Shown in pieces: positions 33,878-43,358 of a DNA stretch of 64,000 bases. The stretch's first letter is position 1, and the number at the start of each line of letters is the position of its first letter. The position numbers and the translations under genes are program-made. The notes under the pieces are model-generated. The model was not told the origin of the DNA. It ran no database searches and was given only the letters and a program-made list of their open reading frames with translations. Origin of the DNA: Bathymodiolus brooksi (Eukaryota; Mollusca; Bivalvia; Mytilida; Modiolidae); NCBI GenBank assembly GCA_963680875.1, contig OY804580.1, positions 96,687,353-96,751,352 of the forward strand, in the 5' to 3' direction.

Positions 33878-34408
33878 CTAAGGAAGAATTTTTTTATCGT
33901 AAGTGTAATTTTAGTCGTAAGATTAAAATTTGTCGTAAGATAATCTTTGTGAAAAGGACTTGGGAATTATCGTAAGATAATCTAAGTGAAAAAGTTAGGA
34001 CTATAGTTACGAATTTTTGTGAAAAGGGCTACAGATTTGTAACTTCCACAGAGTTATCTAGAGTGTAATATAAGGACCGATAACTTTACAAGTTTGATTT
34101 GTACAATAATACCCCCAGCAAAGCTATTGTAAATGCGGCTTCTAATATCACATACAGGCCGCTAATAGAGGCCGATGATACAGGCCGTTAATAGGGGCCG
34201 ATGATACAGGCCGCTGTACTTTAATAATTTGACCCATTTTTGGGACAAAGTTGATATCGTTTACGTAATGCATTTCTCTTGACTTTTTTCACACTATTGT
34301 TCGAACAGTGGATTTTTTTTAAGAATCTAGTGTTTATTCTTGAATATATGAAATTTAACATTTTACTGTTTTAGGCTTAAAAACGCATTTTACTTAGTTT
34401 TGGACTTT

Positions 34409-34492
34409 CGTGTCTCGAACCACTGCTGGGCTTTTCAAAGCCTATTTTGACTTTCAAAACTTCCATCTAACCACTCGGCTACGGTGACCACA
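34409..34492 (-). pseudogene. tRNA-Ser-like sequence (UGA type), left-arm copy
   Basis: Minus strand: 'gtcaccgtagccgagtggtt' gives an acceptor-like start and a D-arm with box A. TTTTGAAAG offers a TGA anticodon position. GGCTTTGAAAAGCC can form the long variable arm typical of serine tRNAs. GGTTCGAGAC is box B. The T-stem and the 3' acceptor strand do not pair well, so it is probably a pseudogene or SINE head. Box B is intact here but mutated in the partner copy at 50157. Confidence 0.45.
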
Positions 34493-34947
34493 CCACTATA
34501 CGCTATAATTAGTATATTTGACTGTTGATAGTAAGCTTGGTAAAAAAAAATATCAAGAATTTGTTTCAAAAAAGCAAGTATTTCAGATCTGGCATAATTT
34601 ATGTTCAGAACTGACGAGTATGTGAACTTTTAAAATTTATTCTCGCAATACAAAAACAACTAACTAACCGACCGCAAGTAATAACAAATCAGACAGATCA
34701 CAGGTGAAGATTTGGGACACTTGAAAGACCTTGAAATATCTAAATATAAACGATTCTTTTCACTTGAAAGACCTTGAAATATCTACATATAAACGAGAAT
34801 CGAAAGGACGTTGACCGATAACAATTTGTCGTTTTATTTTTGTTAATTGTTGTCTTATTTGACTTTCTAAACAATAAAAGTGTAAAAATATATGCCATAC
34901 CATATATTTTTTCAACAACACTATTATTGTACAAGTTAGATACATTA

Positions 34948-35119
34948 TTATTGAAACAAAAGAATTTGCCCGTATTGGATATAACGGGTTTCTTTTTCCG
35001 CATGAGTACTCAGGTGAAGCATAGCACCTCGGCCTTAGCACCTCGGCCTTCACCTGAGTACTCATGCGGAAAAAGAAACCCGTTATATCCAATACGGTCC
35101 GCTTCTTTTATTTCAATAG
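34948..35119. repeat. Large palindrome, about 72-bp arms, 28-bp spacer
   Basis: 34970-35019 and 35048-35097 are inverted copies with essentially no mismatch ('ccgtattggatataacgggt', 'gcatgagtactcaggtgaag'). The pairing extends outward with mismatches to 34948 and 35119. The spacer is 'catagcacctcggccttagc' plus 'acctcggc'. The right-arm homologue (49616-49717) has a much smaller version. Confidence 0.85.
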
Positions 35120-35369
35120 TACGGTATCCTATACATAAACGTGAAGACGTTAATAGATCATCAGAAGGCTGTCTGATAATTATTGACCTAAATACTTCTA
35201 GTACATGTACTTTTATTATGTAACTTTGATTAAATTGATAAGAACATATAACGTGTTCATAGTTCAAATATAATTTTGATTAATATTGTTAAGATGATAC
35301 TATATATAGTTATACATATTTACGATACATCATTATGTGATAAGAAGAGTTTGAAGATACCAAAGGGTA

Positions 35370-35495
35370 AAGTTTGTTAGTGACTTGCGGCCGGTCGGTG
35401 GTTTTCTCTGGATACTCTGGCGGTTTCCTCCACCAATAAAATTGACCCAAACGATATATCTGAAATATTATTGAAAGTGATGTTAAGCACCATTA
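35370..35495 (+). repeat. SINE fragment, left arm
   Basis: Sense body from 'agtttgttagtgacttgcgg' to 'gatgttaagcaccattacc'. Its partner in the right arm is at about 49272-49400 in antisense. The tRNA-like head is missing. Confidence 0.75.
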
Positions 35496-35612
35496 CCATA
35501 TCCATAACCCTAAGCTTATTTATTATCATCAAATAAGAGATCATTACGAAATTTACATATAATGCTTTTTTTACCTTAAATACTGAGCTCTTATTGGAAC
35601 ATCTCAAGCTGG

Positions 35613-35635
35613 AGGGGGGGGGGGGGGGGGGGGGG
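35613..35635. repeat. Poly-G run
   Basis: An uninterrupted run of about 22 G. The right-arm homologue at about 49141-49158 is a shorter, interrupted C/T tract, so this homopolymer has expanded or shrunk since the duplication. Confidence 0.8.
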
Positions 35636-35769
35636 TGCTGTTTAACATAAAATGTAAACAAAGGTGAAAAAGCAGCATATGTTTGTGTCTTTGAGAGCAA
35701 GAAATATTTTTTCTTCCCATATCATATTTGTGTTATAAACATTTTAATATAGCACGTTCTCTTTTATGT

Positions 35770-35813
35770 GTTGAAAGTGGCGTTAATCACCATAAACCTA
35801 ACCTAACCTAACC
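35770..35813 (+). repeat. SINE 3' end with CTAACC tail
   Basis: The terminal 'ttgaaagtggcgttaatcac' is followed by 'cataaacctaacctaaccta'. This shows that the family has a short (CTAACC)n tail. The partner is at about 48985-49018. Confidence 0.75.
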
Positions 35814-36039
35814 TTTTATTGGATTTTGCTGCAGCGATTCTGTTTATTTTTTATTTGTATTGAATGTTGACTTTCCTTGTTGCGTTGAGATCTTGATTAA
35901 TCGGTTTGAGCCCGTAATATATTTTAACACATTCTAAGCTAGAAGCTAGATTTTCTTCAACTTCTGTAATTCTTTGGTCATTGTTTTTAAGCAAATGTTG
36001 AATCAAAATTTGCAATCGTTTTTAGTTAAGGCTGTAACA

Positions 36040-36245
36040 CTAACACGACAGGTGTCATTAGTGGAGCAAAAATTGCTTATCACCCCTCCCCCCGGTTTTT
36101 AATGGGGTTCGTGTTGCTCAATCGTTAGTGTTTTGTGTAGTATTTGTAGATTATTGTTTGCCCTTTTGTAATTTTCTGTCACTGCATTCTCTGCCTTTCC
36201 TCTAGATACCACCTCTAATTGCCCCTTTGTTATCTTCAATCTTTT
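36040..36245 (+). repeat. Dispersed 'gtgttgctc...ttagtgttttgtgta' repeat, left arm
   Basis: Blocks 'acaggtgtcattagtggagc', 'ttcgtgttgctcaatcgtta', 'gtgttttgtgtagtatttgt' and 'attgcccctttgttatcttc' follow the family order. Its inverted partner is 48545-48770. Confidence 0.75.
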
Positions 36246-36289
36246 CTACCACCAAATTGCAAGCTTTGTTGTATGATTGTTGGCTTAGT

Positions 36290-36398
36290 TGGTTTATGGT
36301 GTTTAACACCACTTTCAACAATATTTCAGAAATATCGTGTCGGTCAGTTTTATTGGTGGAGGAAACCGGAGTACCCGGAGAAAACCACCGACCTGTCG
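36290..36398 (-). repeat. SINE fragment, left arm
   Basis: Antisense SINE body 'tggtgtttaacaccactttc' through 'ggagaaaaccaccgacctgt', without the tRNA-like head. Its partner 48419-48505 lacks about 20 bp between 'ccgggtac' and 'tgaccgac'. Confidence 0.75.
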
Positions 36399-36480
36399 TA
36401 TATGTTCTTCGGTTTCAGTTTTGCAATCTGAACCGAAACACTACCACAGTAAAAATAAAGTCTAGTGAATGAGTGGGTGA

Positions 36481-37250
36481 TTGTCAGTTTCATTGGTGGA
36501 GGAAACTAGTTCTAATAATAAAAACCTAAATGCTCGCTTACTCGCAAGGGTTATAACGGGATGCCATTACACGTAATGGAGCAGCCGCCGAGATTTTTTG
36601 TTCTCGCTTACAGAGTTTCTGACGCCTCCATTTATCATTAATAAGACATGACCTTTCCTTTTGTCCATACCAGTATTTTAGAATGTAATTCCCACAAAAT
36701 AAAAATCCATGTTTACTTTCTCTCTGAACATTTTGAATTTCGTCATTTCCGGCCTCACTATTTGAATGTCGATACCATATTTGGCGACTTGAGGCGTGAA
36801 TGTTTACATCAGCCGTTACTACATGTAGTAAGAAATACCATATTTAGAAAAGCTCCGCCTTCCGTAGTTTCCGGTTATGGCAAGCGATCGATAAATTTGA
36901 ACAAGGTTGTTGCTACCTTTGAAAAGCATATATTTCTCAGCCAAACCGATTTAACCAGGACTGGGATCATCAGTAATAGTTATAATGAAATGTTTGAAGC
37001 GTAAATAGTGAGTTTTTATGTTTCAACTGCAACTTTTTTGTGGCTCCATTGTGACGAATGAGACCGCGTTGTAACTCTGCCGAGACACAAGTTTGTCACA
37101 GGAGCTACATTATTGCAGCTAGAGGAAACCGATGTACCCGGTGAAAAACCACTGACTTGCTGCAAATCATTGGCAAACTTATCACATAATGGTGTATCGA
37201 GTACACCTCGCCCGAGTAGGATTCGAACTCACAACGTTAGTTGTTCGATT
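36481..37250 (-). repeat. SINE split by a DNA transposon, left arm
   Basis: The antisense SINE parts 36481-36506 ('cagtttcattggtggaggaa') and 37122-37250 ('accgatgtacccggtgaaaa' to 'aactcacaacgtta') join exactly once the 615-bp insertion between them is ignored. The unbroken partner is 48196-48340. Confidence 0.85.
36507..37121. mobile_element. hAT-like non-autonomous element, 615 bp, 8-bp TSD
   Basis: GAGGAAAC is duplicated on both sides (36499-36506 and 37122-37129). The termini TAGTTCTAATAAT and, inverted, TAGCTGCAATAAT match at 10 of 13 bases. The homologous right arm has one GAGGAAAC (as GTTTCCTC at about 48307) and no insert, i.e. the empty site. The reading frame 36648-37004 inside has no recognisable domain. 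An 8-bp duplication fits the hAT superfamily. Confidence 0.82.
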
Positions 37251-37583
37251 CGATTTACACGGAAGCTATTGTCAACTAAGCATTTATATATAGATTGCCC
37301 CTTTGATATGTCCAAACTTGTCTTATTATGTTTGATATACTTAATAGTAATAAAATGTTAACTTGTCTGTTTTATGCACCCTAAACCCATAGGTGTCTGA
37401 CACTTTGCATACAACTGACAAATGTATTCTTTTTTGTTATTATTAGTCATCTCTCAGCCCTGCCATCTCTCAGGAATTTTTATATCCTGCAAATAAGCAT
37501 ACGTGTTATTGTCTGTAACGCCTAGCCGAAACACTTCTGTCATGCTTGTGTTGGTAATGACGTTACGGATATTGATTTCCATG

Positions 37584-38264
37584 TTAGCAAGACCGCCTCT
37601 GATTGGTTGAGGTTCAAAATGTCGGCCAATCAAATTTATCGATATTAATCAGTCTACTGGTTTTCCCCTGTTACTATATTTGGGTACGTACTAACTGCGA
37701 CATGAGATTTATTAACCTCACGCGCAAAATTGCGCGGTGGACATGTAGTTCTGTTAGAGGAAGCAATGAACCTTCTAAACCAATCAGAATTAAGAAAATT
37801 CATAGTCATTTAATAATGTACAGTTAGTATTAAGTTTTCTGACTAGATCCACTTAAAATTGCTAGTATATATATTAATTCTGCCGTGGTTAACTTTGCCG
37901 AAATAAACAATTTTGAATGTAACATATGCATGGATGACACAAATTTCAGCACTTTTAAGATTTTTTCCTGCGAAATCATTTTCAGTATAAAATATGTTGT
38001 TATGTTAGGCTGTTTTATTTTAATTTCAACGTCAACAATGGGCAAAGACCCATATCATTAAGTAAGCTGTTAAAGGCTGGCTGCCTTTGTTTCATACGGC
38101 CAATCGTTCATTCTATAATTTAAACAAAATTGTGTCTGTTTGACTCTGGAGTAAGTTTTTATTTTCAGTTGCACAAAAATCTAATTACTTAATGTTTTAT
38201 TTTATGGTCATCAGAGATTTGCATCTTTAAATGCCAACCATTAGTTTCTGAATTTATATTCTTT
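37584..38264. other. Intergenic inside the inverted duplication
   Basis: I see no supported gene. The small frames 37603-37827 and 37830-38045 lack recognisable motifs. The sequence starts at the inner edge of the left arm. Confidence 0.5.
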
Positions 38265-38640
38265 TTATAATATGAAAAAGAACAGAAATGGGGTAAATGT
38301 CAAGGAGACAACATTCCATCGCCAAGTTAAAACGACCTAAAACAAGACATCTAGAGGCTGCCGTATGGTCTTCAACAAAGTGAGGAAACTCACACCATAT
38401 AGCACGCTCTAAATAAGGGTAATAACAAAATTACCGAACTCCGAACAATCTTACAAAGGGAAAGTCAAAACTCATAAGTATATAAACAGACAAAATCAGT
38501 CAACAACCGGAAAACTGTGAAAACCGTAATGACCCTGACTTGGTACAGGCATTTCCAAAGAAATGGTGGGTTGAATCAGATTTTAAAGCGCCAAACCTCC
38601 CGCTTTCATTACGGCCCAAAGGTTCCGGCTGTCACTATAA
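38265..38640 (-). repeat. Dispersed bivalve-type repeat, antisense
   Basis: The blocks 'tcaaggagacaacattccat', 'gctgccgtatggtcttcaac' and 'aaaatcagtcaacaaccgga' keep the order of a repeat I know as very common in mussels. 38420-38640 is the reverse complement of 15867-16075. Confidence 0.7.
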
Positions 38641-38852
38641 TAGTATTTATAACAATAGTATACTGGAACAAAATAGGTAAAATAGTTGTCAAAGCAGTAC
38701 CAACCCCAGTGAAGCAAATGTCAAAAACAATTTTACGTCACACATTGATAACAAAAATATTTTTGACATTTTTGTTGACTTCCTTATCTTTATACATTTT
38801 CACTATATGAAAATGCATCGTTTATCATCGTCTCTGCAGAGACGGAATATAT

Positions 38853-40025
38853 TTAGACAAGATCTTGGTATCGGAATATAAACTTTTTAAGAGATCGAAT
38901 AAGGCGAATCTTTTTATAGCCCTGGTCCAGTAGCCTGTTTCTCAGATGAAGATGACGTTTCAGGAAATCAGAATAATTGCTACTGGCCCTTGCATAGCGA
39001 ATCAATTGCGAGATGTAAGCACCATATGCATGAGCAGCTGGTATATTGCTGGACATATTTGGAAAATTTATGATTTTAAAATTGAAGTCGTCCCGTTTAT
39101 CATAAATTTTAGTACTGAGTTGACCACTGTCGTCAAATTCGAGGTATAAGTCCAAACATGATGCGAACGAAGCTGTATCTGTGGTCTCTTTAGCTTCCAT
39201 CTCTGGAGGATATATCAATGGAAGAAATTCTGCAAATCTAGAATTATTGATAGATAAAACGTCATCAATATACCTGTATGTGAAATTAAAGGTTCTAGCC
39301 TCATGAATCTTCTTATCTTTTACAAACTTTTGAAGAAACTCCGACTCATATGAGTATGAAAATAAATCGGATAGAAGAGGGGCACAATTCGTACCCATTG
39401 GTATGCCGACGACCTGCTGAAACAGTGTCCCTCCAAAGGAGACAAATATGTTATCGATGAGGAACTCCAGCATACTGATCACTTGTTCCTCGGAGTAGCA
39501 TGTTTTACCTTTTTGAATTTTGTTTGAAAAATATGTGGAATTGTAGCCTAACACAACAAATTTTGAACCATAGTTTCTATGACTGAAAGCTTTGTGAATT
39601 GTTTCTTTTAAGCGGGTTTTTAATTTGTCATGTGGTAGGGTGGTATATAGAGTTGAAAAATTAAAAGTTTTGATGGAGGATACCTGAGAGAAAGATCTTG
39701 ATTGAAGGTTATCCAAAAGATCTTTAGAGTTTTTCAAAATCCACATGTGATTTATGCCACTACGCGAGTAAACAGTTTCACAATATTTCTGTTGTCCCTC
39801 TTTTACTGCAGACAGAATCTTTGTCAGGTGAATATACAATTCTTTCGTCGAACAAGTTGATGATCCCGCTATGTACCTTTCTTTGTATGGTGTATTGTGG
39901 AGTTTAGGTATCCAATATAGATAGGGTAAATCCTCAGACTCTTTACCAGAGGGAATGTTTAAAGAGGTCATGAATGATCTGTGGTTAGCTAGGATTTCAT
40001 CTTTGTCGAAATGAACCCGAAAAAG
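38853..40025 (-). pseudogene. Penelope-type reverse transcriptase relic
   Basis: The frame is open from a TGA near 40025; the first ATG is at 39971 (372 codons), but FRVHFDKDEILANHRSF before it looks coding, so the true start is lost. Order of motifs (residues from the ATG): LYWIPKLHNTPYKERYIAG at 18-36, motif A FNFSTLYTTLPH at 103-114, motif B GIPMGTNCAPLLSDLF at 189-204, motif C YRYIDDVL at 232-239. Motif A has Asn104 where RTs need the catalytic Asp, so it should be inactive. No GIY-YIG domain follows; the frame ends at QDLV followed by TAA. It could belong to a lineage with an N-terminal endonuclease (Naiad-like), which is inference. Confidence 0.7.
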
Positions 40026-40135
40026 TCAAAAAGTAATAAATCAGCGGAAACAAACCATATCCAGTAACCTGAATTGTATCAAGAAACTAAAATTATATAA
40101 AAAAGCAATGACAAACCAATTACTTAAATACATGT
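40026..40135. other. Short unassigned spacer
   Basis: AT-rich sequence between the RT relic and the Tc1-like fragment. Nothing recognised. Confidence 0.4.
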
Positions 40136-40427
40136 ACAGTATGTGGCCAAAAGTATTGCAACATGTAAAAAAATCCCTATATAATCAACCAAAACCATAT
40201 TTTTTCACAAAAATATTGTGAAGTCATTTCTGGATAGATTTTAACAAATTTTACACCAAAACATTCCGAATTGTCTATATCTTGATTGTGTATTTGCTCA
40301 TTATGTTTATATGAGTGGTTTTTATTTGTACATAATTTAAACAGGATTGTTAATTTTTGGGATTTATTTTTAGTTGAAATATATAGGAAAATCAAAGTCA
40401 ATTTTTATTTGCTATGTTTAAATCATA
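40136..40427 (+). mobile_element. Possible Tc1/mariner-like end fragment
   Basis: 'acagtatgtggccaaaagta' followed by TTGCAACATG resembles the terminal repeats of Tc1/mariner elements ('ccaaaagtattgcaac' core). The 290 bp after it are AT-rich with no transposase. The element seems cut by the Penelope-like fragment at 40428. Recognised from memory of the terminus only. Confidence 0.4.
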
Positions 40428-41162
40428 ATGGTTTTCTTCCGACTCGGTCCACTTCATGCTAATCGTTTCTTTGACCATGCCAACAATGTTCACCCCACTA
40501 TAAAATTCACCCATGAAACATCCAGAAATAACATCTCCTTTCTGGATACTTACACTACCTGTGAAAATGGTATTATGTCAACTGACATATACAACAAACC
40601 AACAGATAAACATCAGTACCTGTCCCCACAGAGTTGTCATCCTAAACATTGCACTAAAAGTATTCTGTACAGCAAAGCTCTCCGAATCATACGCATCTGC
40701 TCCAATGAACAAACTACCAAAAAACGGCTTGGGGAACTGAAATGTCATCTGAAAAAGAGGGGTTACAACAATGCGAGCATTAACCATTGCTTTAACAAAG
40801 CACGTGAAATTGACAGAAAAGACCTCATCCAATATAAAGAGAAGAAGACGAACAACAGAGTGCCATTTGTCATCACATACCATCCTGCGCTCAGTAATTT
40901 ATCCAACATCGTTCGTGAGCACTGGACAACCATACAAAAACACCCAGAATTGTGCAAAATCTTCAAAGAACCACCTGTCTTGGCTTTCAGGAAACTCAAA
41001 AGTTTGAAAGATATCTTGGTGAGAGCTGACATCTCCCCTCGATCTGCCTACAATGGTCAGTGTCAAAAATGGGATTCGAGACGATGTATGACGTGCAAAA
41101 ACATCCAATGCACACAAAAATTCAGCAGCACACATACAGGAGAAGAATTCATCATATACTGA
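40428..41162 (+). pseudogene. Penelope-like element RT fragment, 244 codons
   Basis: Starts abruptly at RFFDHANNVHPTIKFTHE and continues with ISFLDTYTTCENGIMSTDIY, YNKPTDKHQYL, CHPKHCTKSILYSKALRI and FRKLKSLKDILVRADI. This order is the palm-thumb and linker part of Penelope-like reverse transcriptases. The Cys-rich RRCMTCKNIQC segment normally precedes the GIY-YIG endonuclease, but the frame stops at EEFIIY (41160-41162). The catalytic RT motifs upstream and the endonuclease downstream are both missing. It is a different lineage from the relic at 38853-40025 and lies in the opposite orientation. Confidence 0.8.
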
Positions 41163-41434
41163 TGGCTTCGCTTTGTCAATAAATGGTTTTAGATTTATTA
41201 TCGAAAAGACATGACCGACATAGGTGAAGCAATTAGTGAAGGGTTTTGTTGCAATACAGCATCTAATAAAAATACATTGTATATATTATTGCGGCGTTTA
41301 AAAAAAAAATAAAGTGTGATGTTTATTATATTTTATTAAAAGAAAGTTGAAACAGTGATGGTCAACGATTCCATCAGTATCAATACAACGAACAATACAA
41401 CTATCTCCTTAACTCACTGAACATAAAGAGGATC
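41163..41434. repeat. Intergenic with a dispersed-repeat fragment
   Basis: About 41340-41425 ('gatggtcaacgattccatca', 'tatctccttaactcactgaa') is the family seen at 1890-1960. Nothing else recognised. Confidence 0.5.
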
Positions 41435-41509
41435 AACCACATCGGTGGTGTAATGCTTATCATGCTCTCATTCCGTGTGGTAGATCGTGGGTTCGAGTCT
41501 AGATTGGTT
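41435..41509 (+). pseudogene. tRNA-like sequence
   Basis: 75 bp from 'aaccacatcggtggtgtaat' to 'gttcgagtctagattggtt'. Five outer bases pair (AACCA with TGGTT), and there is a clear box B (GGGTTCGAGTC). The T-stem has mismatches and no convincing anticodon arm can be drawn, so it is a pseudogene or SINE head rather than a working tRNA. Confidence 0.35.
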
Positions 41510-42386
41510 TTTAAAAAAAAAGGCTATAAAATTGGTATGTGTTGCTCATAAATGACGACGTTTGTTGTATTGTTGGTAGGAATAGAATTAAACTTCCAAC
41601 ATTTATGCTATGACGTTAACTAATATATAAACATGTATGTTGCAAATTTAGACAACTGGTTTATATATATTTTGCATAAGAAAATAGTACAGAGGTCTGC
41701 ACAGCTTATAGATTTAAAACATAGGTACGACCCTGATATAAAGACGCATCAGTACAAAGCAAAAACGAACCATAGAACAAAAGCACGAATATCACGAATT
41801 CCTACAATACCGGAAAAAGACTAGATATTCCTAAAGGGTTCTCATCTTCTGTTCTTTTTTTGGGACTCTTCGTGGAGTCATAATTTCCAAGTTCAATTGA
41901 GTATACAAAGATTATCAAGTTCATATTTGAGACGTGTTTACAAGTCGGTGAGACGCTTGAATTCCTCATGGGTTTATCACTTCATAATGACAACCTATAT
42001 GCTGAACCAATGAGATTTTTCGTAAATAAGCAATTTAGCAAATGTTAAAGTCTGTTGGACTTGCTATCCTCAATTCAAGGGGGTGAATGTATGTCATAAT
42101 TGGAGGCCATTTTATGCGACTGGAAGGTAAGTGCTAACTTATAGCATTATAACGTACATTCACACCCTGCAAGTGCATTACCTTAATTAAAAACAAATAT
42201 ACACCACTTTGTTATGCTATATTTACCATAAAAATATTTGACACAATTATCCAACTACACATGCTTATGGTAAAATCTGAAATGGTCAATAAATAGGGAA
42301 CATGTATGCAAGGGAATACAAAAAGGTTATATGATTACAAAATTTTAGGCTGTGTTGCTTCACTAATAAAAGGTATTGCGTAACTA
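41510..42386. other. Region downstream of the GPCR gene, no gene seen
   Basis: Contains no supported coding region. Part of it should be the 3' UTR of the minus-strand GPCR. The small frame at 41633-41824 has no recognisable motif. Confidence 0.5.
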
Positions 42387-43358
42387 TCATGCTAGCTGAA
42401 CATCAGTGACAGTTGGTGCAACCTTTGACCTACATACTGTTCGGAATACCTTGGTTATTTCTATAACACTTGTCCTGAATTCTTTAATCCGGAATAGGTA
42501 TATTACGGGATCTAACGCTGAATTGAGTCCTGCAAACACAAGTGCAGCCCCTCGAACAGTTCGCGTAGCAGTCATGTTGGACCACGTGGCTTCTAATATG
42601 AAAACTATTGTCAATGGCGAATTGCATAATGTAAACACCGAGGATATTACTAATATTGTCAAACAAATTCTAACGTCGCTTCCGTTGTGATTTCTGACGC
42701 CATTGTTCTTTAGTTGTCGCACATGGTTGACCACACTTATGAGAAGAACTGCCATGCACGCTAGGACAGGAATTTGAATCACGGCAAACAAAATTCCAAA
42801 ATATTCAATAACGTTTATCAATTTGTTTAGAAATAACCCGTCAAGCGAACAAACTTCTAAATCAGATGGAACACCCCAATAAAAGAAGACAACACTAACG
42901 GATAATCCGGCCATGATCCAAGAAACAATAATAGTAGCAATCGAAGCACATCTTTTGTTATTGTTAGTGATACCTCCGCAAACAAGTAGTACCCTTTCAA
43001 CACAGATTCCAAGTATATGAAGCATTGAAGCAACAAACGATGCAAAAAATATCATAAAACGAAATAAACAGTCGTAATATGCAAAGTATTCGTTACTGTT
43101 GATGTACGTATCAAGTAACGGTATTATGCTCACTCCAACTATAGTATCCGTCATTGCTAAGCTGACGATATGGAAGTTTTTCATGGAATGGCGCTTTGCC
43201 AGGTTCGTCACTAAAATTATAATGGCGAATAAATTCAGAATAATTATCACAGAGGAAAGCGCAATTAAAATTACACTCAACATAACCGGAGATGTCGCAT
43301 TTTTACTAGAAGTTGTGACTGATGTATTATCAAACACAGACACATTGATGTCTTCCAT
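42387..43358 (-). CDS. Class A (rhodopsin-like) GPCR, single exon, 323 aa
   Basis: Seven hydrophobic segments with the class A anchors in order: N42 (TM1), D71 (TM2), C97 (TM3 top) pairing with C170 in the second extracellular loop, W147 (TM4), P197 (TM5), P248 in TLCNSP (TM6), and NSALDPVIY at 279-287 (TM7), then a basic helix-8 start. The TM3 end is E121-R122-V instead of DRY, and TM7 has DPxxY. N5, N11 and N20 are N-glycosylation sites in the short N terminus, plus N261 in the last extracellular loop. Known: such receptors signal through G proteins at the plasma membrane. The ligand cannot be read; I place it among orphan, amine/adenosine-like invertebrate receptors. A possible splice acceptor (TATTTTCTCAG) ends about 18 bp before the ATG, suggesting a non-coding first exon. 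It lies inside the loop of the inverted duplication. Confidence 0.9.
   Translation of the reverse strand: MEDINVSVFDNTSVTTSSKNATSPVMLSVILIALSSVIIILNLFAIIILVTNLAKRHSMKNFHIVSLAMTDTIVGVSIIPLLDTYINSNEYFAYYDCLFRFMIFFASFVASMLHILGICVERVLLVCGGITNNNKRCASIATIIVSWIMAGLSVSVVFFYWGVPSDLEVCSLDGLFLNKLINVIEYFGILFAVIQIPVLACMAVLLISVVNHVRQLKNNGVRNHNGSDVRICLTILVISSVFTLCNSPLTIVFILEATWSNMTATRTVRGAALVFAGLNSALDPVIYLFRIKEFRTSVIEITKVFRTVCRSKVAPTVTDVQLA

Larger units (their letters stand above)
32359..34034. mobile_element. 1.68-kb non-autonomous DNA transposon with TIRs
   Basis: The left end 'cagtagcccttttcacaaaa' and the right end 'ttttgtgaaaagggctacag' are inverted copies. Both subterminal zones hold repeated 'tcgtaag'/'cttacga' heptamers (about six on the left at 32383-32555, at least four on the right at 33896-33975), as expected for transposase-binding sites. 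The interior (32620-33735) is AT-rich and non-coding. It was later hit by a SINE at 33738. Confidence 0.7.
34099..37583 (+). repeat. Left arm of a large inverted duplication
   Basis: Its reverse complement aligns with 47849-50522 in the same order of modules: 'aggccgatgatacaggccg' repeats, a tRNA-Ser-like unit, a palindrome, four SINE pieces, a dispersed repeat, and the end 'cgttacggatattgatttcc'. The arm is 3485 bp against 2674 bp on the right. Most of the excess is one 615-bp transposon (36507-37121). Several smaller indels exist. The arms diverge in point changes but remain easy to align by eye. Confidence 0.88.

Noticed and set aside
34840..35267. Overlapping frames of 85-127 codons on both strands
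   Set aside because: They cross the large palindrome, which makes both strands open; no homologous frame is conserved in the right arm.
35377..35700. Minus-strand frame with a proline run
   Set aside because: The proline run is the G homopolymer at 35613-35635, and the rest is SINE sequence.
36648..37004. 118-codon frame inside the hAT-like insertion
   Set aside because: No transposase motif (no hAT dimerisation segment, no DDE-type spacing visible), no Kozak support and no recognisable domain; the element is too short to be autonomous.
40578..41135. Minus- and plus-strand frames overlapping the Penelope fragment
   Set aside because: Shadows of the longer frame 40428-41162, which alone carries recognisable element motifs.
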